Shown here: in pieces, positions 1-7,166 of the stretch
How positions within the stretch are numbered: position 1 is the first letter of the stretch
Layout: each line of letters opens with the position of its first letter
NCBI RefSeq assembly: GCF_008761635.1
Contig: NZ_CP044344.1
Coordinates: 3,596,001-3,660,000, forward strand
Direction of reading: 5' to 3'
Length of the DNA: 64,000 bases
DNA from: Nocardioides cynanchi
Lineage (GTDB): Bacteria; Actinomycetota; Actinomycetes; Propionibacteriales; Nocardioidaceae
The notes under the pieces: generated by a model
Seen by the model: only the letters and a program-made list of their open reading frames with translations
Database searches by the model: none
What the model was told of the DNA's origin: nothing
Program-made: the position numbers and the translations under genes

Positions 1-2
1 TG

Positions 3-1154
3 TGCCGCCCACTCCTGGCTGCGGCGCGGTGGGCGTACGCCGGGATGTTCCGCGCCGTCGGCAACCTGGCCGGACAGAACGCCCTGCGCAACCCACGGCG
101 TACGACGGCCACCGCGTCGGCCCTGATGATCGGTCTGGCCCTGGCCTGCACCATGTCGATCATCGGGGCGTCGGCCAAGGCCTCGGTGGACCAGGCGATC
201 AGCGAGAACTTCATCGGCAACTACGTGGTCGGGAGCGGCTTCGGGCAGCCGTTCTCGTCGCAGGTCGCGACCCGGATCGCGCACGTGCCGGGCGTCACCA
301 AGGTGGTTCGGCAGCGCTACGCGTTCATCGAGGCCGACGGCAAGCGCGAGGCGCTCACCGGCGTGGACCCGCGCCAGATCGACGACTTCGGTCTCCACCT
401 CTCGGCGGGTACCACGGGCCTGGCCGGCCGCACGGTGCTGGTCAACCAGAAGTACGCCGACCGACGGCACGTGGCGGTCGGCGACACCGTGCGGATCGGC
501 AAGCTGCCGGTCGGGACCCGGACCTTCCGGGTCGGGGGGATCTATGCCGACACCCCGCTCGTCTTCGACTTCGTGGTCTCGATCGACAACCTCCGTCGGG
601 CCGGCTTCGAGGACAGCGACAACTTCCTGATCGTCTTCACCCGGCACCAGTCCGCCGCGACGCTGAGCCGTCTGCAGCACCAGGTGCGCTCGCTGCCGGT
701 GGTCACGGTGCAGGACGAGACGGCCTTCGCCCAGCAGCAGCGGGCGCCGATCGACCGGTTGGTGCTGATGGTCGACGCCCTGCTCGGCCTGGCCCTGGTG
801 ATCGCGGTCCTCGGCATCGTCAACACGCTGGCGCTGTCGATCATCGAGCGCACCCGGGAGATCGGCCTGCTCCGGGCGATCGGGCTGGGCCGCGGGCAGC
901 TGCGGCTGATGGTCACCCTGGAATCGGTGGTGATGGCGGTGCTGGGTGCGGTGCTCGGCGTGGCTCTCGGCGTGTGCTTCGGCGTCGCCATGATGTACGC
1001 CGTCCGCGACCAGGGGCTGAAGGTGATCGCCATCCCCTGGGCGCAGCTGGCGGTCTTCCTGGGCCTGGCCGTGGTGATCGGGGTCGTCGCCGCGGTGCTC
1101 CCGGCACGTCGGGCCGCCCGGCTGGACGTGCTCGCCGCCATCTCGGCGACCTGA
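3..1154 (+). CDS. FtsX-like ABC transporter permease, C-terminal part
   Basis: This reading frame is open to the left edge, so the gene starts outside the window and only about 383 C-terminal residues are present. The visible part begins with the internal motif NALRNPRRTTATASALMIGL, which starts the second half of duplicated FtsX/MacB-type permeases, followed by a membrane segment. About 200 residues of extracytoplasmic domain come next, then three membrane helices near the end. The segment VNTLALSIIERTREIGLLRA is the classic FtsX-domain signature. Such permeases work with a MacB/LolD-like ATPase to move lipoproteins, peptides or drugs, or to signal across the membrane. The ATPase gene would lie upstream and is not visible, so the substrate is unknown. 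An overlapping long frame from position 2 is a shadow. Confidence 0.9.
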   Translation, partial: CRPLLAAARWAYAGMFRAVGNLAGQNALRNPRRTTATASALMIGLALACTMSIIGASAKASVDQAISENFIGNYVVGSGFGQPFSSQVATRIAHVPGVTKVVRQRYAFIEADGKREALTGVDPRQIDDFGLHLSAGTTGLAGRTVLVNQKYADRRHVAVGDTVRIGKLPVGTRTFRVGGIYADTPLVFDFVVSIDNLRRAGFEDSDNFLIVFTRHQSAATLSRLQHQVRSLPVVTVQDETAFAQQQRAPIDRLVLMVDALLGLALVIAVLGIVNTLALSIIERTREIGLLRAIGLGRGQLRLMVTLESVVMAVLGAVLGVALGVCFGVAMMYAVRDQGLKVIAIPWAQLAVFLGLAVVIGVVAAVLPARRAARLDVLAAISAT

Positions 1155-1186
1155 CCGTTCGACGTCCCGCAGCGCTCGTTTCCCCC

Positions 1187-1192
1187 TAGAAT
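1187..1192 (+). promoter_or_regulatory. -10 box TAGAAT of the GntR gene
   Basis: TAGAAT matches the sigma-A -10 consensus and ends 6 nt before GTG at 1199. This spacing recurs at many starts in the window and predicts transcription beginning at or next to the start codon. No convincing -35 box is seen. Confidence 0.6.
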
Positions 1193-1198
1193 CCGGGG

Positions 1199-1909
1199 GT
1201 GGAGGAGTTGCTCGTGCCGATCGGTACGACGCTCAAGCACGTCCAGGTTCGCGAGTACGTCCGAGCCCTGATCCAGGACCTTCCCGAGGGTGCCCCGGCG
1301 CCGTCGGAACGCGGGCTGATGCAGCACTTCGGGGTGGCGCGGATGACGGTGCGCCAGGCGATCGACGCCCTGGTCGCCGAGGGACTGCTCGAGCGCGCGC
1401 CGGCCAGAGGCACCTTCGTGTGCAAGAACCCGCGGCCGGCGTCGCGGCCGTTGTCGTTCGCCGAGGACGCCGCGGCCCGGGGCTGGGAGATCACCACCGA
1501 GACCCTCCAGTCGGGGCTTGGTCAGGCCGGACCCGGGGTGGCGAAAGCGCTGGGGATCACCCCCGGCGACGCCGTCATCCACTGGCGCCGCCGACGCCGG
1601 CTGGACGACGTACCCCTCTGCTACCAGGACGTGTACCTCAACGAGGTCCTGCTGCCGGGCTTCCTCCAGACCGGGCTGCCCCACAGCCTGTACTCCCTGC
1701 TCGCCGCGCGCGGCCTGCGGCCGACGGTCGCCGAGGACCGCTTCACCGCCGACCTGGCCAACGAGTCCGACGCCGAGCTGCTCGACCTCGCGGTCGGCGA
1801 CCCCGTGCTCCGGCACTCCCGCCGCGGGCTGGTGGGAGACGCGGTGATCGAGCTGTCCCGGTCGGTGTTCGCCGGTGCGCGCTACACCTGGTGGGGCCAT
1901 CTGGGCTGA
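1199..1909 (+). CDS. GntR/HutC-family transcriptional regulator with UTRA domain
   Basis: The N-terminal 75 residues form a GntR winged helix: SERGLMQHFGVARMTVRQAI is the recognition helix region and AEGLLERAPARGTFV the wing. The remaining residues fit a UTRA effector-binding domain, so this is a HutC-type ligand-responsive regulator, usually a repressor controlled by a sugar or amino-sugar phosphate. Two starts compete. GTG 1199 is 6 nt after a TAGAAT -10 box and would be leaderless. GTG 1214, in frame, has a perfect GGAGGAG at 1201-1207 six nt upstream and gives a protein five residues shorter. The target is unclear: the neighbours are an FtsX permease and an unrelated convergent gene. Aminosugar or gluconate genes further along are possible targets, but that is only a guess. 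Confidence 0.88.
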   Translation: MEELLVPIGTTLKHVQVREYVRALIQDLPEGAPAPSERGLMQHFGVARMTVRQAIDALVAEGLLERAPARGTFVCKNPRPASRPLSFAEDAAARGWEITTETLQSGLGQAGPGVAKALGITPGDAVIHWRRRRRLDDVPLCYQDVYLNEVLLPGFLQTGLPHSLYSLLAARGLRPTVAEDRFTADLANESDAELLDLAVGDPVLRHSRRGLVGDAVIELSRSVFAGARYTWWGHLG

Positions 1910-1912
1910 CGG

Positions 1913-2269
1913 TCAGCCCGCGGGCCCCAGCCGGCCCAGCTGGGCCACCGTCCGACCCGACTCCTCGCAGACCCACCGCGGCATCGGACCGCCGATGTCC
2001 GGCTCGATGTAGAGCGCGTGCTCGGGCACCTCGGGGTCGCAGGTCAGACAGACCGGCCACCGGCCCAGCGTGCCGAACAGGGCGTCCTGCACGTCCTGGG
2101 CGACCAGGCCCGCGACGAACGCCTCCCCCTCGGGCCACTGCTCGGCCCACCAGCCGCGGTTGGCGCAGGCGTCCTCCAGCGCGTCCACCGCGTCGGGTAC
2201 GGCGCGGTCGCGTGCCTGGAGGTCGGCCAGCACGAGAGCCCGGGCGGCGAGCAGGAGCGTGTCGTCCAC
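1913..2269 (-). CDS. Hypothetical protein, 118 aa, Cys-containing C-terminus
   Basis: I do not recognise the family. The N-terminal half is acidic and helical (LLLAARALVLADLQARDRAV). The C-terminal half holds a CLTC pair and later WVCEES, which could bind metal but is not a recognised finger. The start GTG 2269 was chosen because CACAAT on the minus strand ends 7 nt before it, the leaderless spacing used widely here. A weak GGAAG lies next to the codon. A much longer frame on the same strand runs through the cutC gene and is a shadow. The gene converges on the GntR gene, with 3 nt between stops, and is divergent from cutC. Confidence 0.6.
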   Translation of the reverse strand: MDDTLLLAARALVLADLQARDRAVPDAVDALEDACANRGWWAEQWPEGEAFVAGLVAQDVQDALFGTLGRWPVCLTCDPEVPEHALYIEPDIGGPMPRWVCEESGRTVAQLGRLGPAG

Positions 2270-2380
2270 GCTTCCGATTGTGCCCCGCTGCCGGGCACGG
2301 TGCCCCGCAGACGCCGGAAAAGAGCATCGACGGCGGGGTTCTGGCTGCTCACGTGCCGCGGTGAGGCCGGGCCACAGCCC

Positions 2381-2386
2381 TAGGCT
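2381..2386 (+). promoter_or_regulatory. -10 box TAGGCT of cutC
   Basis: TAGGCT ends 6 nt before ATG 2393, so the cutC-DUF4031-VOC message is probably leaderless. An in-frame GTG at 2387 lies inside the expected untranscribed gap and is therefore unlikely to be the start. Confidence 0.6.
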
Positions 2387-2392
2387 GTGGCC

Positions 2393-3097
2393 ATGTCGGC
2401 GTCGGGTGTGGTGCTGGAGGTCAGCGTCTCCGAGCCACGCGACGTCGCCGGCGCCGCGGAGGGTGGTGCCGACCGGCTGCACGTCGTCGTCCCCGGGCCG
2501 ACCTGCGGCCTCTCGCCCGAGCCGGCGCTGGTCAGCACGATCGGCCGCGAGAGCGAGCTGCCGGTCTTCGTGCTGCTCCGGCTCAACGACACCTGGTCGA
2601 CCACCGGCGGCGAGTTCGCCCGCCTGATCGGCCTCGCGGAGGACTACGTCGCCAGTGGTGCGACCGGTGTCGCGTTCGGCTTCCTCGACGGCGACCTCGA
2701 GATCGACACCGAGACCTGCTCGATGCTGCTCGGCCGGCTGCCCAACGTGCCCTGGACCTTCACCCGCGCGATCGACTCCTCGCTCGACCCACGGCGTTCG
2801 TGGCGCCGGCTGCTCGACCTGCCGCGGCTCGTGGCCGTGCGCTCGGCCGGCTCCCCCCAGGGCATGGCGGTGGGGTACGACGACCTGCTGGCGTCGGTGA
2901 CCCCGGCGATCGCGCCGCTGCTGATGCCCGGCGGCGGGCTGGCTGCCGAGCACGTGCCGTGGCTGCTCAAGGCCGGGGTGCGGCAGCTCCACCTCGGTGC
3001 CCAGGTCCGGCCCGGTGGGTCCGCCAAGGCCTACGTCGACGCCACCTACGTGCGGTCGTGGCGCACGCTGGTCGACGACCAGTCGCTGGGCCGATGA
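2393..3097 (+). CDS. cutC: CutC-family protein
   Basis: The 234-residue protein has the CutC TIM-barrel layout: LEVSVSEPRDVAGAAEGGAD at the first strand, a mid segment GATGVAFGFLDGDLEIDTET matching the family's GADGxVFGxL(T)xDGxID pattern, and WTFTRAIDSS matching the family's TFHRAFD. The usual His of that last motif is replaced by Thr. CutC was first linked to copper homeostasis in E. coli, but its biochemical role is unsettled and may instead concern enzyme activity. The stop overlaps the ATG of the next gene (ATGA), so it is the first gene of a three-gene operon. Its start follows a TAGGCT -10 box by 6 nt. Confidence 0.85.
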   Translation: MSASGVVLEVSVSEPRDVAGAAEGGADRLHVVVPGPTCGLSPEPALVSTIGRESELPVFVLLRLNDTWSTTGGEFARLIGLAEDYVASGATGVAFGFLDGDLEIDTETCSMLLGRLPNVPWTFTRAIDSSLDPRRSWRRLLDLPRLVAVRSAGSPQGMAVGYDDLLASVTPAIAPLLMPGGGLAAEHVPWLLKAGVRQLHLGAQVRPGGSAKAYVDATYVRSWRTLVDDQSLGR

Positions 3098-3372
3098 TCC
3101 TGATCGACCCGGCCAACGCGCCCGGCCACGGCCGGCTGTGGTCCCACCTCGCCAGCGACACGTCGTACGACGAGCTGCACGCCTTCGCCCGCAGGATCGG
3201 CATCCCCGAGCGGGGTTTCGACCGCGACCACTACGACGTACCGTCCGAGAGGTACGACGTCGTCGTCGCCGCCGGCGCGGTGCCGGTCAGCTCGCGCGAG
3301 CTGATCGTCCGGCTCCGCGCGGCGGGTCTGCGGCGGCGCAAGCACTCACGACGGGCTCTCGAGGAGGACTGA
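3094..3372 (+). CDS. DUF4031 domain-containing protein
   Basis: The 92-residue protein begins MILIDPANAPGHGRLWSHL and contains DELHAFARRIGIPERGFDRD and HYDVPSERYD. This is the typical DUF4031 sequence, a small actinobacterial domain of unknown function rich in His and Asp residues that look metal-binding. It nearly fills the protein. The ATG overlaps the cutC stop by 4 nt, and its own TGA overlaps the following ATG (TGATG), so the three genes are translationally coupled. No function can be assigned. Confidence 0.85.
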   Translation: MILIDPANAPGHGRLWSHLASDTSYDELHAFARRIGIPERGFDRDHYDVPSERYDVVVAAGAVPVSSRELIVRLRAAGLRRRKHSRRALEED

Positions 3373-3773
3373 TGCGCGGACGGACCAACCAGGCAGGCGC
3401 CGACCGGTGGCAGCGCAAGGACTGGTGGGGCGTCAACGTCGAGGCCCCCGACCCGCGGGGGCTGCTCGCCTTCTGGTCGGAGATCCTCGGCGTGCCGATC
3501 CATGCGGTCGACGAGACCGGCGGGTCGCTCGACTTCGGGGAGGGCGTCGGCTCGTTCACCGTCCAGCGCGCCGACGTCTACGAGCCCCCCGTGTGGCCGC
3601 CCGAGCCGGGGAAGCAGGGCATGCAGATGCACCTGGAGGTGGAGGTCGACGACCTGGCTGCCGCGGTCGAGCACGCCGTCGAGCTCGGTGCGACGGTGGC
3701 CGACCACCAACCCCAGGAGGACGTGCGAGTGATGCTCGACCCCGCCGGGCACCCGTTCTGCCTCTACACCTGA
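3372..3773 (+). CDS. VOC-family (glyoxalase-like) protein
   Basis: The 133-residue protein has the beta-alpha-beta-beta-beta layout of one vicinal-oxygen-chelate unit. WWGVNVEAPDPRGLLAFWSE opens the fold, MQMHLEVEVDDLAAAVEHAV starts the second module with a candidate metal His and Glu, and VMLDPAGHPFCLY is the standard closing motif. Such single-domain proteins in actinobacteria are often annotated as glyoxalase or bleomycin-resistance-like, and the substrate is unknown. GAGGAGG at 3361-3367 serves as ribosome binding site. The gene overlaps the stop of the DUF4031 gene and converges on the HD-domain gene, with a 10-nt overlap of the 3' ends. Confidence 0.85.
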   Translation: MRGRTNQAGADRWQRKDWWGVNVEAPDPRGLLAFWSEILGVPIHAVDETGGSLDFGEGVGSFTVQRADVYEPPVWPPEPGKQGMQMHLEVEVDDLAAAVEHAVELGATVADHQPQEDVRVMLDPAGHPFCLYT

Positions 3774-4402
3774 CCGTCAGCGGGTCCTCGGCCGAGGCGG
3801 GCGAGCTCGGCCGCCAGGTTGGCGCGGGCGGCCGGCTCCCACCGCTCGCGGGCGTACGCCGTGTGGAACAGCCGGTCGCGGGCGCCCAGGTCGCGGAGCA
3901 CGGCCGCGCGGCCGACGGCGAAGTCGGCGTCGGACACGTGGGCGTAGTCGCGGCGGACTCCGGCCACGTAGGCCGCGTAGCGCTCCGGGGATGCCGCGAG
4001 GATCGCCAGGTCGGCGTCGCAGAGCACCTGTCCGATCAGGTCGTCCGGGGCCGGGTCGTGGTGCTCGGTGAGACGGACCAGGCGGGCGACCTCGGCGGCA
4101 TGCGGGGTGTCGGCCAGGGAGTCCTCGGCCCAGAGGGCGCTGCGGTCCTCGTCACCGCGCAGCCCGTCGTAGACCCCGTCGTGGAACCACGCGGCCAGGC
4201 GCAGGGTGGTGGGGTCGAGGGGGTCGCCGGGGTCGGCCACGGCGGCCGACCCGGTGAGCTCGTCGATCCGGTCGAGCACCTCGGTCAGGTGGAGCCCGTT
4301 GTGATAGCCCCGGTCGGGGTCGCCGTACGCCGCCAGCAGGGCGTCGCGGTCATCCTCGTGGTCGGGCAGGGGCCAGCGGTCCGCGAGCTGGTCGGGCGTC
4401 AT
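3764..4402 (-). CDS. HD-superfamily metal-dependent hydrolase
   Basis: The 212-residue protein has the features of predicted HD phosphohydrolases: YHNGLHLTEVLDRIDELT near residue 35, AAWFHDGVYDG with the His-Asp pair near residue 85, and RLVRLTEHHDP with further metal-ligand histidines. A later Asp lies in QVLCDADLAIL. These enzymes usually act on nucleotides or phosphate esters with divalent metals. The ATG overlaps the stop of the upstream DUF2236 gene (TGATG), so the two are coupled. The long frame continuing upstream is a shadow of the DUF2236 gene. Confidence 0.85.
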   Translation of the reverse strand: MTPDQLADRWPLPDHEDDRDALLAAYGDPDRGYHNGLHLTEVLDRIDELTGSAAVADPGDPLDPTTLRLAAWFHDGVYDGLRGDEDRSALWAEDSLADTPHAAEVARLVRLTEHHDPAPDDLIGQVLCDADLAILAASPERYAAYVAGVRRDYAHVSDADFAVGRAAVLRDLGARDRLFHTAYARERWEPAARANLAAELARLGRGPADGQV

Positions 4403-5307
4403 CAGCTCGCGGCGCCGAGCCCGGGTGCGTCGGCCTCGCGCTGGGCCTGCAGCCGCGCCACGACCGACGGGTCGCTGGTCATCGCCCAGCGGATGGTGCG
4501 GGTGGCCAGCGCGCCGAGCGGTCCGGCGACCCGGTCGTGGACCAGCGGGATCGTCGGCAGCCCCAGGGGCCTGCGGGACCACTGCGGCATCAGGCCGATC
4601 GACGCCGCGACCAGCACGCCGTACGGCAGCCGCGCCGGGAGCGGCAGGTCGGGGTGCCAGATCAGGTAGGACACCGCCTCCCGGGCGTGGTCGGTGACGG
4701 TGAGCTCGGGGCGGAAGCGCGCCATCGCGGCCTCGAGCTCGGCCTCGGTGGTCGGCGGGTCGAGGGCGCCGAGCTTGCGCGCGACGAAGGCTGTTTGCGC
4801 GACGTACTCGTCGCGGCCGGCCTGGTCGAGCGGCCGCGCGCCGTACCGTTGGTGCGCCAGGAGGAAGCTGTGGATCTCGGCGATGTGCACCCACTCGAGG
4901 AGGTGCGGGTCGGTGGCGGTGTACGGCGTGCCGTCGGGCATCGTGCCGACCACCCGCTCGTGGATCGCCTTGACCACGTCGACGGCCTGCTGGGCGTCGT
5001 CGGCCATGCCGAAGGTGGTGACCGCGAGGAAGCGGCTGGTGCGGGCCAGGCGGCCCCAGATGTCGCCGCGGTAGCCGGAGTGCTCGGCCACCGCCGTCAT
5101 CGCCTGCGGCTGCAGGGTCTGGAGCAGCACCGCGCGCAGGCCGCCGACGTACATCGACGCCTCGCCGTGCACCCGGGTGATCGGGCTGCCCGGCTCGAAC
5201 CAGCGCGGCCCCGGCGTCCCGTGGATCCGGTCGCGGTGGATGGTGCCCTCCGGCCCGGCGACCCGGGCGAAGATGGCGTCGTTCAGCCGCTCGCGGATGC
5301 TCCCCAT
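4402..5307 (-). CDS. Oxygenase MpaB-family (DUF2236) protein
   Basis: The 301-residue protein fits the DUF2236/MpaB family along its length: HRDRIHGTPGPRWFEPGSPI and TRVHGEASMYVGGLRAVLLQ at the N-terminus, and HLLEWVHIAEIHSFLLAHQR in the middle, with conserved His residues likely to bind haem or iron. Members include bacterial latex-clearing-type and fungal MpaB oxygenases, but most are uncharacterised. ATG 5307 is preceded by TACGCT and a 7-nt gap on the minus strand, suggesting a leaderless start. It is coupled to the downstream HD hydrolase gene. Confidence 0.88.
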   Translation of the reverse strand: MGSIRERLNDAIFARVAGPEGTIHRDRIHGTPGPRWFEPGSPITRVHGEASMYVGGLRAVLLQTLQPQAMTAVAEHSGYRGDIWGRLARTSRFLAVTTFGMADDAQQAVDVVKAIHERVVGTMPDGTPYTATDPHLLEWVHIAEIHSFLLAHQRYGARPLDQAGRDEYVAQTAFVARKLGALDPPTTEAELEAAMARFRPELTVTDHAREAVSYLIWHPDLPLPARLPYGVLVAASIGLMPQWSRRPLGLPTIPLVHDRVAGPLGALATRTIRWAMTSDPSVVARLQAQREADAPGLGAAS

Positions 5308-5350
5308 GCGGTCGAGCGTACGGGGGGGCTGGTTTCACCGGTGTACCGGG

Positions 5351-5398
5351 GAAACCGTCGCTTCTCAGCCGAAATATCAGCCGAGAAGCGACGGTTTC
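5351..5398. repeat. Perfect 16-bp inverted repeat with 16-nt loop
   Basis: GAAACCGTCGCTTCTC at 5351-5366 and its exact complement at 5383-5398 flank a 16-nt AT-rich loop. The element sits 30 nt downstream of the APH-like gene's stop (minus strand) and 43 nt upstream of the DUF2236 start. There is no T-run on either side, so it is not a typical intrinsic terminator, although it could end the APH transcript or stabilise its 3' end. Within the loop the word TCAGCCGA is repeated on both sides. Confidence 0.85.
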
Positions 5399-5428
5399 GG
5401 CTGGGGAGTCCGGGGTGGGCCGGCGCCC

Positions 5429-6376
5429 TCAGGCGAGCGTGGCGACCAGGCGTTCGACGTCGGGCAGCAGCAGGGGCTGGCCCAGGAACTCCTCCACCCC
5501 GGCCAGCGACCGGGCCCGGCTCTCGCTGTCGCGGGCCGCGAGCCACATCCGGATGTGCCGGTGCCCGATGTGGTGGAGCTGCGCGACGGTCAGGGCGAGG
5601 TCCTCCGGCGACGTCACGCGACCGGGCCCGCCGGCGTCGCGGTACGCGTCGTACAGCAGCCGTTGTCGCCGCGGGTCACCCTGCCCGAACTCGACGACCA
5701 GCATCGCCACCTCGCGGGCGGGGTCGCCGGGGCCGGCGTTGTCGAAGTCGATCACGCACGCGGTGCCGTCGGAGCTACGACGCCGCAGGTTGTCCGCCCA
5801 CAGGTCGAGGTGCAGCATCTGCACCGGAACCATCGGGGTCAGCAGCGACTCGACCGCCAGCAGGTGCGGGAGCATCTCACCGAGCCGGTCGGCGTACGGC
5901 GCGCCCGCCCCGCGCGAGGCCTTGAGCACCGCCCGCCACTCGCGCTCCCCGACCGGGGCCTCGAACCACGCGTGCACGCCCCCGACCCCGGGCCGGCGTA
6001 CGGCGTGCAGCGCGGCCAGCAGGGAGCCGACCTCGACCGGGTCCAGGCCGGGGTCCGGATCGTCGAGGTCGACCCAGCCGTAGGCCCGGAGCAGCTCGCC
6101 GCCCACCTCGGCGGAGTGCCCACCGGCGACGGAGAGCCGCGGCTGGGGCGTCGGGACCCCGGCCTCCCAGCACGCGCGATGGAACGCGCCGGACGCCTCG
6201 GCCTCGGCGACTTCGGCGTCACCGACCGGGTCGAGCGACTCCTTGACCGCCCAGACGCCGGTGTCGGTGACCAGGCGGCGTACCTGCCCGAGCTCACCAC
6301 GCGCCACCGGTTCGCTCAGCGACTCCGCACGGCCCAGGCCGAAGGCGTCGGCCACGGACTGCGCATCGGGACACAT
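5429..6376 (-). CDS. Aminoglycoside phosphotransferase (APH)-fold kinase
   Basis: The 315-residue protein has the APH/choline-kinase fold. VWAVKESL near residue 42 carries the ATP-binding lysine, VQMLHLDLWADNLRRR holds the catalytic HxDxxxxN, and CVIDFDNAGPGDPAREVAML holds the metal-binding Asp. Such proteins phosphorylate small hydroxylated molecules, and few of them actually modify antibiotics, so the substrate cannot be named. ATG 6376 follows TAGCGT by 6 nt on the minus strand, giving a probable leaderless start. It stands alone, divergent from the next gene. Confidence 0.88.
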   Translation of the reverse strand: MCPDAQSVADAFGLGRAESLSEPVARGELGQVRRLVTDTGVWAVKESLDPVGDAEVAEAEASGAFHRACWEAGVPTPQPRLSVAGGHSAEVGGELLRAYGWVDLDDPDPGLDPVEVGSLLAALHAVRRPGVGGVHAWFEAPVGEREWRAVLKASRGAGAPYADRLGEMLPHLLAVESLLTPMVPVQMLHLDLWADNLRRRSSDGTACVIDFDNAGPGDPAREVAMLVVEFGQGDPRRQRLLYDAYRDAGGPGRVTSPEDLALTVAQLHHIGHRHIRMWLAARDSESRARSLAGVEEFLGQPLLLPDVERLVATLA

Positions 6377-6430
6377 GCGGCCACGCTAATGGCGTGGCCG
6401 GTGGCGTCCGGAGGGGCGCACCATGGAGAC

Positions 6431-7156
6431 GTGCAGCCGACCGCCGACGACTTCCGCGCGCTCGCCCGGAGCTCCCCGTGGCGGTGGACGACGCTGCACT
6501 TCCGGCACCGGTCCCGCTTCCCAGGTGAGGCCGAGGCGTGGGTACGGCGCCCCGGCGAGCTGCTCGTCAGCCCGCGCGGCCGACCGACCGAGTACGTCTC
6601 GGGCGTGCCGTACTCGACCTCCAGCGTGCGGATCGTCGGCAACGCCGACGGCACGCAGGCGGTCGAGCCCGACCCTGAGCCCGAGCCGGAGCCGGTCTTC
6701 CGGGCCGACGGGCTCGTGGAGTCCCGGCCCGACGGCTGGGGCTTCCGGCACAGCGACCCCATATGGGGGAACTACAGCTGGCCGGCCATGCTCGACCCCG
6801 AGGAGCTCAGCCACCACGTCGACGTCGCCGACCTGCGGGTGGTCGAGGTGGCCGGCCGGACCGCGTGGCGGGCCGACCTGCGCGCCGGACCCGGCTACGA
6901 CCCGCGGTGCGGCGGCAACTGCTGCGAGCTGCTGTACAGCGAGGCCGGGCTGCGCGCCGACTTCCCCGACCCGGACGACGTACCGGAGAAGTGGCGTGGG
7001 CGCGACTACCCCGACCACTACGACGTCGCGCTCGACGTCGGGACGGGCGTCGTCGTGCGCTGCCTGCCGGTCGGTGGTCCGGACGACGCCCCATGGCTGG
7101 AGAACGACGTCCTCGAGGTCGACGCCGACCTCGACGCGGTCTTCGCCGGCCGCTGA
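6431..7156 (+). CDS. Hypothetical protein, 241 aa
   Basis: No family is recognised. The protein begins VQPTADDFRALARSSPWRWT and is acidic, with a short alternating Glu-Pro stretch (PDPEPEPEPVF), WGFRHSDPIWGNYSW in the middle, and a Cys cluster CGGNCCELLYSEAG near residue 160 that might bind metal. There is no signal peptide or membrane segment. GTG 6431 was preferred because CACCAT ends 6 nt upstream. An in-frame ATG at 6389 would add 14 residues but lacks signals. ATG 6423 is in another frame and opens a shadow. It converges on the XPB helicase gene. Confidence 0.65.
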   Translation: MQPTADDFRALARSSPWRWTTLHFRHRSRFPGEAEAWVRRPGELLVSPRGRPTEYVSGVPYSTSSVRIVGNADGTQAVEPDPEPEPEPVFRADGLVESRPDGWGFRHSDPIWGNYSWPAMLDPEELSHHVDVADLRVVEVAGRTAWRADLRAGPGYDPRCGGNCCELLYSEAGLRADFPDPDDVPEKWRGRDYPDHYDVALDVGTGVVVRCLPVGGPDDAPWLENDVLEVDADLDAVFAGR

Positions 7157-7166
7157 CCCGGGTCGG

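Noticed and set aside
5351..5398. Intrinsic terminator
   Set aside because: Stem and loop are long enough, but there is no T-run on either strand; kept as an inverted repeat instead.
5429..6376. Aminoglycoside resistance gene
   Set aside because: Only the general kinase fold is visible; such chromosomal APH-like proteins usually have other substrates.
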